DNA from: Xanthomonas cassavae CFBP 4642
Lineage (GTDB): Bacteria; Pseudomonadota; Gammaproteobacteria; Xanthomonadales; Xanthomonadaceae
Assembly: GCF_000454545.1 (NCBI RefSeq)
Contig: NZ_CM002139.1
Coordinates: 2,772,032 to 2,836,031 of the forward strand
Direction of reading: 5' to 3'
Length of the DNA stretch: 64,000 bases
Each line of letters begins with the position of its first letter. Positions within the stretch are counted from its first letter, which is position 1. The notes beneath the pieces were generated by a model. The model had not been told where the DNA came from, did not search any database, and saw nothing but the letters and a program-made list of their open reading frames with translations. Below, in pieces: positions 37,270 to 48,540 of the stretch. A program made the translations under genes and the position numbers.

Positions 37270-38899
37270 CACCCCCCGCAAGCTGTCGTTGAACAAGCTT
37301 TCCCTCAAGCGCGACAGCGCGCCCGAAGCGCCCAAGCTGGAAGAGCGCCTGCACAAGGTGCTGGCCCAGGCCGGCCTGGGCTCGCGCCGCGCGCTGGAAC
37401 AGCGCATCGCCGATGGCCTGATCAAGGTCAATGGCGCCCTCGCGCAGACCGGCATGTCGGTGCGCAGCGGCGACAAGATCGAGCTGGATGGCCGCAGTTT
37501 CGTGGCCAGCGCGCTGACCGAGCCGTCGCGCGTGCTGATCTACAACAAGCCCGAAGGCGAAGTGACAACGCGCGAAGATCCCGAAGGCCGCCCGACCGTA
37601 TTCGAGTCGCTGCCGGCACTGAAGGGCTCGCGCTGGATCGCCATCGGCCGCCTGGACATCAACACCACCGGCCTGCTGCTGCTCACCACCGACGGTGAAC
37701 TGGCCAACGCGATGATGCATCCCTCCTACGAGGTCGAGCGCGAATACGTGGTGCGCGTGCGCGCCCCGGAAGGCGAAGAAAAGGTCTCCGACGCCATCAT
37801 CGAGCGCCTGTCGCGCGGCGTGTTGCTGGAAGACGGCGGCGCCAAGTTCGACGAGATCGAACGCATCGGCGGCACCGACTCGCACGACTGGTTCCGCGTG
37901 GTGGTCAAGGAAGGTCGCAACCGCGAAGTGCGTCGCCTGTGGGAGTCGCAGGGCTGCCAGGTCAGTCGCCTCAAGCGCAGCCGCTACGGCAAGATCTCGC
38001 TGCCGCGCGAACTGCTGCGTGGGCAGTCCATCGAAGTGGCGCAGGACAAGGTCGACAGCCTGCGTGCCGAACTCAAGCTGGAAGAAGGCGCGCCGTCGGC
38101 GCTGACGCTGCAGCCGGTGATCGGCCAGCGCCGCGCCGCCAAGTCCACCGTGCACGTCTCGCGCGATGGCCGCAGCAATGCCTACGTCAACGGCCAGACC
38201 TCCGGCGCCGATGAAGGCCGCGAGCTGCGCCGTTTCGACAACCTGCGCGAAGACCGCGGCGGCCGTGGTGGCCGCGGCAAGCCCGGCGGTTTCAAGGGCG
38301 GCCTGACCGTCAGCGGCGAAGCCGCAGCCCGGCAGTCGCAGCAGCGCCCGTTCAAGCAGCGTGGCCCGGCCAAGGGTGATCGCTCGTTGCCGGACGGCAA
38401 CCCGGCCGCGTTCCGCAGCTGGTATGTGCCCGATGGCGTCAGCACCGGCCCGAGTGGCCATCGCAATGCCGGCCCCGGTGGCAACAGCACCGGCCAGGCG
38501 CGCCCGTACGCGAAGAAGGGTCCGGGCAGTGCACGTCCGGGTGCCGGCGGCGGCCAGGGTCAGGGACGCGGCGGTGCCGGTGGTCAGGGCCAGGCGCAAG
38601 GCCAGGGGCAGCGCAAGCATCCCTACGGTCATCCGGGTAACGCGCCGATCTTCCCGTCCGACCACGCCAACCCGGGCTTCAGCCCGTATGGCGCAGCGCG
38701 TCCTGCCGGTCGCCCCAGCGGCGGCCGTCCGGGTCCGGGCGGCAATCGCGGCCCGGCATCGGCCAATCGTGGCCCCGGCGGCCCGGGTGGTGGCGCGCGT
38801 GGTCCCGGTGGTCCCGGCGGCGCTCCGCGCGGTCCGGGCGGCCGTCCGCCGGGCGGTGGCAACCGTCGCCCGCCCGGTGGCGGCAATCGCGGTCGCTAA
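37262..38899 (+). CDS. rluB: 23S rRNA pseudouridine synthase, RluB type, with Gly/Arg-rich tail
   Basis: RsuA/RluB-family enzyme that isomerises a uridine in 23S rRNA helix 90/92 region (U2605 in E. coli). An S4 RNA-binding domain lies at residues about 28-75 (ERLHKVLAQAGLGSRRALEQ). The catalytic domain contains NKPEGEVTTREDPEGRPTVF and the active-site motif IGRLDINTTGLLLLTTDGE (catalytic Asp). The ending RNREVRRLWESQGCQVSRLK is typical. From about residue 310 the protein becomes Gly/Arg/Pro/Asn-rich and repetitive, ending GGGNRRPPGGGNRGR. This tail of about 230 residues probably binds RNA nonspecifically. It is coupled to scpB by an 8-bp overlap and followed by a terminator. Confidence 0.93.
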   Translation: MSDTPRKLSLNKLSLKRDSAPEAPKLEERLHKVLAQAGLGSRRALEQRIADGLIKVNGALAQTGMSVRSGDKIELDGRSFVASALTEPSRVLIYNKPEGEVTTREDPEGRPTVFESLPALKGSRWIAIGRLDINTTGLLLLTTDGELANAMMHPSYEVEREYVVRVRAPEGEEKVSDAIIERLSRGVLLEDGGAKFDEIERIGGTDSHDWFRVVVKEGRNREVRRLWESQGCQVSRLKRSRYGKISLPRELLRGQSIEVAQDKVDSLRAELKLEEGAPSALTLQPVIGQRRAAKSTVHVSRDGRSNAYVNGQTSGADEGRELRRFDNLREDRGGRGGRGKPGGFKGGLTVSGEAAARQSQQRPFKQRGPAKGDRSLPDGNPAAFRSWYVPDGVSTGPSGHRNAGPGGNSTGQARPYAKKGPGSARPGAGGGQGQGRGGAGGQGQAQGQGQRKHPYGHPGNAPIFPSDHANPGFSPYGAARPAGRPSGGRPGPGGNRGPASANRGPGGPGGGARGPGGPGGAPRGPGGRPPGGGNRRPPGGGNRGR

Positions 38900-38929
38900 G
38901 TCCTGGCGGCGGACACCTGCAATAAAAAG

Positions 38930-38952
38930 CGGCCCTGCGAAGGGCCGTTTTC
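38930..38952 (+). terminator. Terminator after the scpAB-rluB operon
   Basis: Stem CGGCCCT/AGGGCCG at 38930-38947 with loop GCGA, followed by TTTT. Confidence 0.8.
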
Positions 38953-39115
38953 ATATGCGCCTGCCGGCGGCGTGACAGCAGGTCGAGCGCCACGAGCCAG
39001 GACTGCAGCAAGATTGCCTGCACATTCGGCTCGACGATCGTGGCATCGGGCAATCGGCAGGTACCCGGTCATCGCAACACGCGCCCGCAGGCGCGCGCGG
39101 TCTTGATTGAACGGC

Positions 39116-39553
39116 TTACTTGCGGCGCTCGATCACGAAGTTGCCGACGTTGACGCCCAGGTCCACGCCCTCGCCGGTACCGGCCAGGGCCAGGGAGATG
39201 TCGCCCTTGGTGACTACCTGGGCGGTACTGGACTTCACCACGCCCGCATGCGCTTCAACCGCTGCGTAAGTGCCGAACAGATCGTCCAGGCTGTACGCAC
39301 CGGAGAAGGAGCCGCGGCCACCGGTGATCTTCGACTTGCCCACCGTCAGGCCGCCGCCCTTGCTGGAGATCTTGACCGGAATCACCGCGCCGTTGTCGCA
39401 CTTGATGGTGCCAGTGCCGCTGGCGGTCTTGTAGAACACCGACCAGCCGGACAGGTTGAACGAGAGCTGGCAGTCGATATTGCCGGCGGCCTGCGCCTGC
39501 GGAGCCAGCGTTGCGGCGCCGAGCAGCGCGAGAAGAGACAGTGACCTGATCAT
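39116..39553 (-). CDS. Exported protein, function unknown (145 aa)
   Basis: The protein has a clean signal peptide (MIRSLSLLALLGAATLAPQAQA) and a beta-rich mature part with Gly-rich repeats (SGTGTIKCDNGAVIPVKISS; GKSKITGGRGSFSGAYSLDD). Two cysteines could form a disulphide (IDCQLSFNLSGW; TIKCDNG). I do not recognise a named family, though the sequence looks like a conserved periplasmic or outer-membrane-associated protein of xanthomonads. It is divergent from the glutaminyl cyclase gene, with 165 bp between the starts, and convergent with rluB. Confidence 0.8.
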   Translation of the reverse strand: MIRSLSLLALLGAATLAPQAQAAGNIDCQLSFNLSGWSVFYKTASGTGTIKCDNGAVIPVKISSKGGGLTVGKSKITGGRGSFSGAYSLDDLFGTYAAVEAHAGVVKSSTAQVVTKGDISLALAGTGEGVDLGVNVGNFVIERRK

Positions 39554-39718
39554 GTGTGCGGTGCCGGTGGTGGAAGTGGCGCGAGACTAGCAGCGCCGAT
39601 GTGGCAGCCGCGACAACGCCCACCGCCCTGCGCTGATGCTGTTCAGCCCAGCATTAGCTGGCGGCGCGCGGCGTCGGGGCTGCTGCAAATCGTGGCCACG
39701 GCATGGGATCATGTCGGC

Positions 39719-40486
39719 ATGTCACGCCCTGCCCTCCTGCTGTTTGTCGCCGCCCTGGTGTCGCCGCCTGCGCATTGCGCCCAAGCCATTCCAACCCAGG
39801 CCTATACCGTGGTGCGCAGTTATCCGCACGACACCAGCGCGTTCACCGAAGGCCTGTTCTATCGCGATGGCTATCTCTACGAAAGCACCGGCGAGCTGGG
39901 CCAGTCGCGGGTGCGCAAGGTCGAGCTGGAGACCGGCCGGGTGGTGCAGCAGGCGCAGACGCCGCTTCCCTACTACGGCGAAGGCATCGTGGCCTGGGAA
40001 GACCGGCTGATCCAGCTGACCTGGCGCAACCAGCGCGGCTTCATCTACGACCTGGCTACGCTGGCGCCACGCGCACAGTTCAGCTATCCCGGCGAGGGGT
40101 GGGCCCTGACCAGCGATGCGCACACCATCTACATGAGCGACGGCAGCGCGCGCATCCGCAAGCTCGATCCGCAGAGCCTGACGCAGACCGGCAGCATCAC
40201 CGTCACCGCACGCGGCCGGCCGCTGGACAATCTCAACGAGCTGGAATGGGTCAAGGGCCAGCTGCTGGCCAACGTCTGGCTGACCACCCGCATCGCGCGC
40301 ATCGACCCGGCCAGCGGCAAGGTCATCGCCTGGATCGACCTCAAGGCGCTGGTACCGGCGGCGGACACCCTGACCGACCCGGCCAATGACGTGCTCAACG
40401 GCATCGCCTACGACGCCGAGCACGACCGCCTGTTCGTCACCGGCAAGCGGTGGCCGAAGATCTATGAGATCAAGGTGGGTGAGTAG
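39719..40486 (+). CDS. Glutaminyl-peptide cyclotransferase
   Basis: Plant-type glutaminyl cyclase (255 aa), a five-bladed beta-propeller exported to the periplasm that converts N-terminal glutamine of proteins to pyroglutamate. It has a signal peptide (LLLFVAALVSPPAHCAQA), then VVRSYPHDTSAFTEGLFYRD, YESTGELGQSRVRKVEL, FIYDLATLAPRAQFSYPGEG, LNELEWVKGQLLANVWLTTR and a C-terminal AYDAEHDRLFVTGKRWPKIY. These are the signatures of the family, one member of which is structurally known from X. campestris. The start at 39719 gives the correct signal peptide. Confidence 0.93.
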   Translation: MSRPALLLFVAALVSPPAHCAQAIPTQAYTVVRSYPHDTSAFTEGLFYRDGYLYESTGELGQSRVRKVELETGRVVQQAQTPLPYYGEGIVAWEDRLIQLTWRNQRGFIYDLATLAPRAQFSYPGEGWALTSDAHTIYMSDGSARIRKLDPQSLTQTGSITVTARGRPLDNLNELEWVKGQLLANVWLTTRIARIDPASGKVIAWIDLKALVPAADTLTDPANDVLNGIAYDAEHDRLFVTGKRWPKIYEIKVGE

Positions 40487-40513
40487 CCGGGCATTGGTGA
40501 GTAGCCGGGATTG

Positions 40514-40609
40514 GGGATTCGGCATTGGGGATTGGTAACAGCGGGCGCGCTGACACCTGAGCGGCAGCGGCTTGCACCAATCCCGAATCACGAATCCCGA
40601 ATCCCGAAT
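40514..40609. repeat. Inverted-arm intergenic repeat, copy C
   Basis: The left arm at about 40514-40545 (CCGGGATTGGGGATTCGGCA) and the right arm at about 40577-40609 (CAATCCCGAATCACGAATCC) lie between the convergent glutaminyl cyclase and amidase genes. The right arm encodes the last five residues and stop of the amidase. Confidence 0.8.
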
Positions 40610-41391
40610 TTATCGGCATCCAGCATCGCCGGGAAACGGGCGCGGTGGTCGGCCAGGGCGGCGGCGCTGATGGTGGTGGTGACCACCTGTTCGCGTTCGC
40701 GGATTTCTACCTGCGGCTGGCCGAGGAAATCGATCACCGCGCTGTCGCCGGCGTAGTGCAACTGATTGCCGTCCACGCCGATGCGGTTGACGGCGGCGAC
40801 GAAGCACAGGTTTTCGATCGCGCGCGCGCGCAACAGCGTCTTCCAGGCGTAGGCGCGTGCCGACGGCCAGTTGGCCACGAACAGCTGCAGGTCGAAATCC
40901 AGCTGGCCCGGGCGCTCCACATCGAAGCGGTTGCGGCAGAACACCGGAAAACGCAGGTCGTAGCAAACCTGCGGATTGATCCGCCAGCCCTTCCAGTCGA
41001 TGCAGAGGCGCTCGCGGCCGGCCGCGTAACGCAGATGCTCCTTGCCGAAGCGGAACAGGTGGCGCTTGTCGTAGTACTGCAGCGCCCCGTCCGGCGTGGC
41101 CCACAACAGACGATTGAACACGCCGTCTTCGGTGCGCAACTGCACGCTACCGGTCACCGCCGCCCCCAACCGCGCCGCCTGCGCGCGCATCCAGTCCACG
41201 GTCGGCCCGTCCATGCCTTCGGCCTTGTCGATGGCATCGTTGGAAAACCCGCTGGTGAAGGTCTCCGGCAGGATCACCAGATCGCTCTGCCCGGCCAGCG
41301 GCTCCAGCAATCCAGCGTAATAGTCGCGATTGCCAGCCGGGTCATGCCAGCGGGTATCGCCTTGGATCAGGGAGATGCGAAGGTCGGTCAT
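40588..41391 (-). CDS. Omega-amidase / nitrilase-family hydrolase (YafV-like)
   Basis: Nitrilase-superfamily C-N hydrolase (267 aa) that probably deaminates alpha-keto-omega-amides such as 2-oxoglutaramate or 2-oxosuccinamate. The catalytic triad is visible: Glu in VILPETFTSGFS, Lys in YYDKRHLFRFGKEH, and Cys in PQVCYDLRFPVFCRN. The start at 41391 gives the family N-terminus MTDLRISLIQG. The C-terminal residues GIRDS and the stop are encoded by repeat C. It follows the aminotransferase gene in the same direction. This pairing is known from methionine salvage, where the aminotransferase and omega-amidase work in series. Confidence 0.92.
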   Translation of the reverse strand: MTDLRISLIQGDTRWHDPAGNRDYYAGLLEPLAGQSDLVILPETFTSGFSNDAIDKAEGMDGPTVDWMRAQAARLGAAVTGSVQLRTEDGVFNRLLWATPDGALQYYDKRHLFRFGKEHLRYAAGRERLCIDWKGWRINPQVCYDLRFPVFCRNRFDVERPGQLDFDLQLFVANWPSARAYAWKTLLRARAIENLCFVAAVNRIGVDGNQLHYAGDSAVIDFLGQPQVEIREREQVVTTTISAAALADHRARFPAMLDADKFGIRDS

Positions 41392-41399
41392 TGAAGGCT

Positions 41400-41534
41400 C
41401 GGGATTCGGGATTCGGGAGTGGGGATTCGAATGGCGGGTCTCGGGCAGCTTTCTGTCGTCGGGCATTTCGCGAACTCATCAACAAACGACCAACCGCCGT
41501 TACGAATCCCCACTCCCGACTCCACCATCCCGGC
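41400..41534. repeat. Inverted-arm intergenic repeat, copy D
   Basis: The left arm at about 41400-41430 (CGGGATTCGGGATTCGGGAG) and the right arm at about 41502-41534 (GAATCCCCACTCCCGACTCC) lie between the amidase start and the aminotransferase stop. Confidence 0.8.
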
Positions 41535-41537
41535 TCG

Positions 41538-42686
41538 TCAGAGCCGCTGCAAACGCTCGATCGCCGCATCCAATGTCGCATCGATCTTGGCGAAGCACAG
41601 CCGCGCCAAACGCTGACCAGCCGGGGCATTCTCATAGAACGGCGACAACGGAATCGCGGCCACGCCCTTCTCGATCGTCAGCCACTTCACGAATTCGGTA
41701 TCGGGCAGATCGCTGATCGCCGAGTAATCCACCAGCTGGAAATAGCCGCCGGGCACCGGCAGCGGCTTCAGGCGGGTGGTCAGCAGCTGCTCGCGGAAGC
41801 GGTCGCGCTTGGCCTGGTAGAACGCGCCCAGCTGCTCGTCGTGCTCGGGCTCGTCGCGGATCATCGCGGCGAAGGCGTGCTGGGCCGGGCCAAAGCTGGT
41901 GAAGGTGTTGTACTGGTGCACCTTGCGGAATTCGGCGGTGAGCGCCGGCGGGGCGATCGCATAGCCGATCTTCCAGCCGGTGCAATGGTAGGTCTTGCCG
42001 AAACTGGAGATCACGAACGCGCGGTCGCGCAACTCCGGCCAGCGCAGCACCGACTCGTGGCGGCGGCCGTCGAACACGATGTGTTCGTAGACCTCGTCGG
42101 AGAGCAGGAAGATGTCGGTGCCACGCAGCAGTTCGGTCAGCGTCTGCAGGTCGGCGGCCGAGAGCATCGCGCCGGACGGGTTATGCGGCGAGTTGATCAT
42201 CAGCAGGCGCGTCTTCGGCGTGATCGCCGCGCGCAGCGCGTCCCAGTCCACGGCGAAGGTCCGCGGGTGCAGCGCCACGTGCACCGCGCGCGCGCCGGCC
42301 AGATCGATTGCCGGCTCGTAACAGTCGTAGGCCGGGTCCAGCACGATGACCTCCTCGCCTGCGCGCACCACTGCGTGGATGGCGTTGAAGATCGCCTCGG
42401 TGGCGCCGCTGGTGACGGTGATCTCGCTGTCGGCATCGACCTGCGCGCCGTAGCAACACTGCGCCTTGCCGGCGATGGCCTGGCGCAGCGCGGCCACGCC
42501 GGTCATCGGTGGGTACTGGTTGTGGCCGGCCGCCATGGCCTTGGTCAGTTCGTCGACCAGCCGCCGCGGCACCGCGAAATCGGGAAAGCCCTGGCCCAGG
42601 TTGACCGCGCCGTGCTCGGCCGCCAGCTGCGACATGACGGTGAAGATGGTGGTGCCCACCTTGGGCAGCTTGGTCGTGAGGGGCAT
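41538..42686 (-). CDS. PLP-dependent aminotransferase (methionine aminotransferase-like, YbdL)
   Basis: Class I/II fold-type I aminotransferase of 382 aa. N-terminal motifs are [20 protein letters not shown] and [20 protein letters not shown]. The PLP-binding elements are [30 protein letters not shown], and the Schiff-base Lys in [20 protein letters not shown]. The C-terminal [16 protein letters not shown] closes the small domain. The sequence resembles YbdL-type enzymes that use glutamine with 2-oxo-4-methylthiobutyrate, and the omega-amidase gene downstream fits that role. Exact substrate choice is inferred from family and context. Confidence 0.93.
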   Translation of the reverse strand: MPLTTKLPKVGTTIFTVMSQLAAEHGAVNLGQGFPDFAVPRRLVDELTKAMAAGHNQYPPMTGVAALRQAIAGKAQCCYGAQVDADSEITVTSGATEAIFNAIHAVVRAGEEVIVLDPAYDCYEPAIDLAGARAVHVALHPRTFAVDWDALRAAITPKTRLLMINSPHNPSGAMLSAADLQTLTELLRGTDIFLLSDEVYEHIVFDGRRHESVLRWPELRDRAFVISSFGKTYHCTGWKIGYAIAPPALTAEFRKVHQYNTFTSFGPAQHAFAAMIRDEPEHDEQLGAFYQAKRDRFREQLLTTRLKPLPVPGGYFQLVDYSAISDLPDTEFVKWLTIEKGVAAIPLSPFYENAPAGQRLARLCFAKIDATLDAAIERLQRL

Positions 42687-42931
42687 CGCGCCAGTCCGGT
42701 CAGCAATCGGGGGACCGCGAGTGTACGCAAAGCGACCCGGCCGGTGCGCCAGGCGCCATGCAAAACAGCGTTCCCGGACACATCACGCCGCGCGCATGCG
42801 CCCCGGCGGCGGCCATCGTCGTTACAATGCGCGCCCTGCTTCACAGCGTGTTGCGCCGGTTGCCTGTTGGCGATGGCCCGACACCCGCTCGCCCACCCCA
42901 TGCCGTCCTGCGACGGGAGTCCGCTGCGCCG

Positions 42932-43572
<641 letters not shown>

Positions 43573-43576
<4 letters not shown>

Positions 43577-44265
43577 CGCCGTCATCGCAGCCGTCCTTGC
43601 TGCAAGCGGCCCGCGCGCTGCTGCGTCGCGATCTGCAATTGCTGTGGCGCCGTCGCAGCGACGCACTGCAGCCGGCGCTGTTCGCGCTGCTGATCGTGGT
43701 GCTGTTCGCGCTGGGGCTGGGGGGGCGCCCGGACCTGCTGGCACAGGCCGCACCGGCGGTGCTGTGGCTGTCGGTACTGCTGGCCGGCCTGCTGTCGCTG
43801 GATGCCTTGTTCCGCAGCGACGTGGAGGACGGCTCGATGGAGCAATGGTTGCTGGCGCCGGTGCCGCTGGCGTGGCTGATCGCGGTGCGCGTGCTGCTGC
43901 ATTGGGCCACCAGCGCGCTGCCGTTGATCGCGGTGACGCCGCTGCTGGGCGAATTGCTGCACCTGCCACATGACCAACTCCCGGTGCTGCTGGCATCGTT
44001 GGCGCTGGGCACACCGCTACTGAGCCTGCTCGGCGCAGTGGTCGCGGCGCTGACGGTCACCATGAAACGCTCTGGTATTCTGGTGGCGTTGCTGGCGTTG
44101 CCGCTGTACGTGCCGGTGCTGGTGTTCGGTGCCGGCAGCGTGGCGGCCAGCGGGCAAGGACAGGATGCGGTGGGTGCGTTGTTGTTGCTGGGCGCAGGGT
44201 TGGTGATCGGCATCGTGCTGGCACCGCTGGCGGCGGCAGCGGCGATCCGGATCTCGCTCAGCTGA
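43573..44265 (+). CDS. ccmB: Heme exporter membrane protein CcmB
   Basis: Integral membrane partner of CcmA (230 aa). Six hydrophobic segments are evident, including [36 protein letters not shown] and [20 protein letters not shown]. The segment [20 protein letters not shown] is the CcmB signature. It overlaps ccmA by four bases and is separated from ccmC by 112 bp. Confidence 0.96.
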
Positions 44266-44377
44266 TCGACGTTGCAGATGCGCCATTGATGGGACACCGT
44301 AGGGTGTACGGTGGTGTCGTACCGGAAGTTGCCTCCATGCAAAGAGCCATCGCCATGCCAAGAGCCATCGCCATCGC

Positions 44378-45743
<1,366 letters not shown>

Positions 45744-45755
45744 GGGAGAGGCATG

Positions 45756-46005
45756 TCGGGCCCCGGGGACCGGGACCCGGGATTCTGGAACAGCTCGATG
45801 CCGTCAGCGGAGGATTGAGCGCGTCCGTCTTCTGCACCCGTTGCGGTTGCGGTTTCGGGCCCCGGGGCCCGGGCCCCGGGGCCCGGGAAAAGCCAAGGGC
45901 CGTCGGCGGAGGCTTGATTGCGCCAGTCGTCTGCACCCGCCCCCCCCGGGGCGCCGCTGTTGCGGGTCCCGGGTCCCGGATCCCGGGTCCCCGGTCCCGG
46001 CTTTC
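45756..46005. repeat. G+C-rich repeat element between ccmE and ccmF
   Basis: The stretch holds nested structures. The outer arms are GGGGACCGGGACCCGGGATT near 45764-45784 and an inverted, expanded counterpart near 45964-46003, which ends just before the ccmF start. Two 41-bp direct repeats at 45800-45840 and 45899-45939 (both starting GCCGTC and ending CTGCACCCG, about 83 percent identical) flank a pure-G/C palindromic core at 45857-45887. The outer arms resemble the GGGATTGGGG element family with T changed to C. No gene is convincing here. Confidence 0.75.
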
Positions 46006-46007
46006 CC

Positions 46008-47945
46008 ATGCTTCCTGAACTCGGCACCGTCCTGTTGGTCCTGGCCTTGCTTGTCGCGCTGGTGCAGGCCGCCTTGCCGCTGGCCGGCGCACAACGCGGG
46101 CATGCCAGCTGGATGGCGGTGGCGCGGCCGGCGGCGCTGGTGCAGCTGGGCCTGATTGCCAGCGCGTTCGCGTTGCTGACGCACGCGTTCCTGGTGCAGG
46201 ACTTTTCGGTGCGCTATGTGGCCGAAAACTCCAATAGCCTGCTGCCGGTGATCTACCGCTACTCGGCGGTCTGGGGCGCGCACGAGGGCTCGCTGTTGCT
46301 GTGGACGCTGGTGTTGGCGCTGTGGACCGGCGCGGTGGCGCTGTGGTCGCGGCAATTGCCGGCGCAGGTGGTGGCGCGCGTGCTCGGGGTGATGGCGCTG
46401 ATCAGCGTGGGCTTTCTGGCGTTCCTGCTGTTCACCTCCAATCCGTTTGCGCGCCTGCTACCGGTGCCGCCCGAAGGCGCCGACCTCAATCCCTTGCTGC
46501 AGGACCCGGGCCTGATCATCCACCCGCCGATGTTGTACTGCGGCTATGTCGGCTTTGCAGTGCCGTTCGCCTTCGCCATCGCCGCGCTGCTGGAGGGGCG
46601 GATGGACGCGCGCTGGCTGCGCTGGACCCGGCCCTGGACCAACGTGGCCTGGGCCATGCTCAGCGTCGGCATCGCGCTGGGCAGTTGGTGGGCGTACTAC
46701 GAACTGGGCTGGGGCGGCTGGTGGTTCTGGGACCCGGTGGAAAACGCCAGCTTCATGCCATGGCTGGTCGGCACTGCCCTGCTGCATTCGCAGGCAGTCA
46801 CCGAAAAGCGCGGCATCTTCGCGAGCTGGACACTGTTGCTGGCGATCGCCGCTTTCGCGTTGTCGCTGCTGGGCACCTTCCTGGTGCGCTCGGGCGTGCT
46901 GACCAGCGTGCATTCGTTCGCCGCCGATCCGTCGCGCGGCGTGTTCATCCTGGTGTTCCTGCTGGCGGTGGTGGGCGGCGCGTTGCTGCTGTACGCGATC
47001 CGCGCGCCGCGCCTGACGCCTGGCGACGACCCGCGCCGCGCGTTTGCCGGCAGCTCGCGCGAAACGCTGTTGCTGCTCAACAACCTGCTGCTGACCTGCG
47101 CCTGCGCGATGGTGCTGCTGGGCACGCTGTACCCACTGGTGGCCGATGCGCTGGGACTGGGCAAGCTGTCGGTGGGCCCGCCGTACTTCGGCACCTTGTT
47201 CGTAGTGCTGATGGCACCACTGGTAGCGTTGCTGCCGTTCGGCCCACTCACGCGCTGGCAGCGCGAGCAGGCCTCGCGGCCGCTGGCGCTGCTGGCGCCG
47301 TGGGCCGGCCTGGCGCTGGCCGCCGGCATGCTGGCCTGGTTCATGGCACCGCAGGGGCAGCTGAAGGCAGCCATCGGCGTCACCGGCGCGGCGTGGGTGC
47401 TGTTCGGCACACTGCGCTTCCTGTGGACGCGCCGTGCCGCCAAGGGCCGGCGTTTCACCGCCGAGATGCTGGGCATGGTGCTGGCGCACCTGGGAGTGGC
47501 GGTGTTCCTGGCCGGCGCCCTGCTGGTGGAATCGCTGAGCCTGCAGCGTGAAGTGGCGCTGGCACCCGGCCAGCAAGTGCAGATCGGGCGGTATGCCCTG
47601 CACTTCGAGACTCTGGAAGAGTTGCGCGGGCCGAACTACCTGTCCGACCGCGCCAACCTGCAGGTGTTCAAGGACGATGCGCCGATCGGCAGGCTGCATG
47701 CCGAAAAACGCCGCTACGCCAGTGGCGGGCAAACCCTGACCGAGGCGGCGATCCGCCCTGGTCCGTTTGACGACCTGTATGTCGCCCTTGGCGAACCGCT
47801 GGGCAATCAGGCCTGGGCGGTGCGCGTCCACCTCAAACCGTTCGTGCGCTGGATCTGGCTGGGGGCGCTGCTAATGGCGCTCGGCGGCCTGGTGACTGCG
47901 GCCGACCGGCGTTTTCGTCGTTCTCCGGAGATCCAAGATGGTTGA
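46008..47945 (+). CDS. ccmF: Heme lyase CcmF
   Basis: Large polytopic membrane protein (645 aa, about 15 TM segments) that joins heme to apocytochrome c with CcmH. The WWD motif is GWGGWWFWDPVENASFMPWL (about residues 230-250). Flanking histidines lie in WGAHEGSLLLW, LIIHPPMLYCGY, LLHSQAVTEKRG and LTSVHSFAADP. A periplasmic domain near the C-terminus (YALHFETLEELRGPNYLSDR) precedes the last TM. The start codon follows immediately after the repeat element; its ribosome-binding site must therefore lie within repeat DNA, and no good Shine-Dalgarno is evident there. Confidence 0.97.
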   Translation: MLPELGTVLLVLALLVALVQAALPLAGAQRGHASWMAVARPAALVQLGLIASAFALLTHAFLVQDFSVRYVAENSNSLLPVIYRYSAVWGAHEGSLLLWTLVLALWTGAVALWSRQLPAQVVARVLGVMALISVGFLAFLLFTSNPFARLLPVPPEGADLNPLLQDPGLIIHPPMLYCGYVGFAVPFAFAIAALLEGRMDARWLRWTRPWTNVAWAMLSVGIALGSWWAYYELGWGGWWFWDPVENASFMPWLVGTALLHSQAVTEKRGIFASWTLLLAIAAFALSLLGTFLVRSGVLTSVHSFAADPSRGVFILVFLLAVVGGALLLYAIRAPRLTPGDDPRRAFAGSSRETLLLLNNLLLTCACAMVLLGTLYPLVADALGLGKLSVGPPYFGTLFVVLMAPLVALLPFGPLTRWQREQASRPLALLAPWAGLALAAGMLAWFMAPQGQLKAAIGVTGAAWVLFGTLRFLWTRRAAKGRRFTAEMLGMVLAHLGVAVFLAGALLVESLSLQREVALAPGQQVQIGRYALHFETLEELRGPNYLSDRANLQVFKDDAPIGRLHAEKRRYASGGQTLTEAAIRPGPFDDLYVALGEPLGNQAWAVRVHLKPFVRWIWLGALLMALGGLVTAADRRFRRSPEIQDG

Positions 47946-48540
47946 GTCACGTTCGCCCCGCCTGCCCACTGCGGTTCTGGTGGGCGCCATCGTGCTGCTG
48001 CTCGCGCTGGCCGCACTGCTGGTGTATGCGGTGGTGCGCTCCGGCCAAGGCGATCGCGATGCCCTGCCCTCGGCATTGATCGGCAAGCCGGCGCCGGACT
48101 TCGCGCTGCCGTTGCTGCACGACCCCAGCATCGTGGTGCACGCGCGTGAGCTGCGCGGCGCGCCCTACATCATCAATGTGTGGGGCAGCTGGTGCCCGGC
48201 CTGCCGCGAAGAACACCCGGTGCTGAGCAAGTTTGCGCTGACCAAGCGGGTGCGCGTGATCGGCTACAACTGGAAGGACGAGCGTGCCCACGCCCTGCGC
48301 TGGCTTGAGCAATTGGGCAACCCCTACCTGCTGGTGGTGGCCGACATCGACGGCCGTACCGCCATCGACTTCGGCATTGCGGCGGCGCCGGAAACCTTTC
48401 TGGTCGACGGGCGCGGCGTGGTGCGCTGGAAGTACAGCGGCATGCTCACCCAGGCCATCATCGACACCCAGTTGATTCCGGCACTGAGCGCGATCGAACG
48501 CTCGCCCACCGCCGCCCCGGACCTGCACGCCAAACCATGA
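47938..48540 (+). CDS. ccmG: Thiol:disulphide oxidoreductase CcmG/DsbE
   Basis: Membrane-anchored periplasmic thioredoxin (200 aa) that reduces apocytochrome c or CcmH. It has an N-terminal TM anchor (TAVLVGAIVLLLALAALLVY), then GKPAPDFALPLL, and the redox site VWGSWCPACREEHPVL, a WCPAC variant of the usual WCxxC with acidic CcmG context. A cis-proline region (AAPETFLVDGRG) follows. The start overlaps ccmF by 8 bp and the stop overlaps ccmH by 4 bp. Confidence 0.96.
   Translation: MVESRSPRLPTAVLVGAIVLLLALAALLVYAVVRSGQGDRDALPSALIGKPAPDFALPLLHDPSIVVHARELRGAPYIINVWGSWCPACREEHPVLSKFALTKRVRVIGYNWKDERAHALRWLEQLGNPYLLVVADIDGRTAIDFGIAAAPETFLVDGRGVVRWKYSGMLTQAIIDTQLIPALSAIERSPTAAPDLHAKP

Noticed and set aside
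43857..44377. A possible extra gene in the ccmB-ccmC gap (44266-44377)
   Set aside because: Only 112 bp with repeated GCCATCGCCAT-like triplets; no start with a coding pattern was found.
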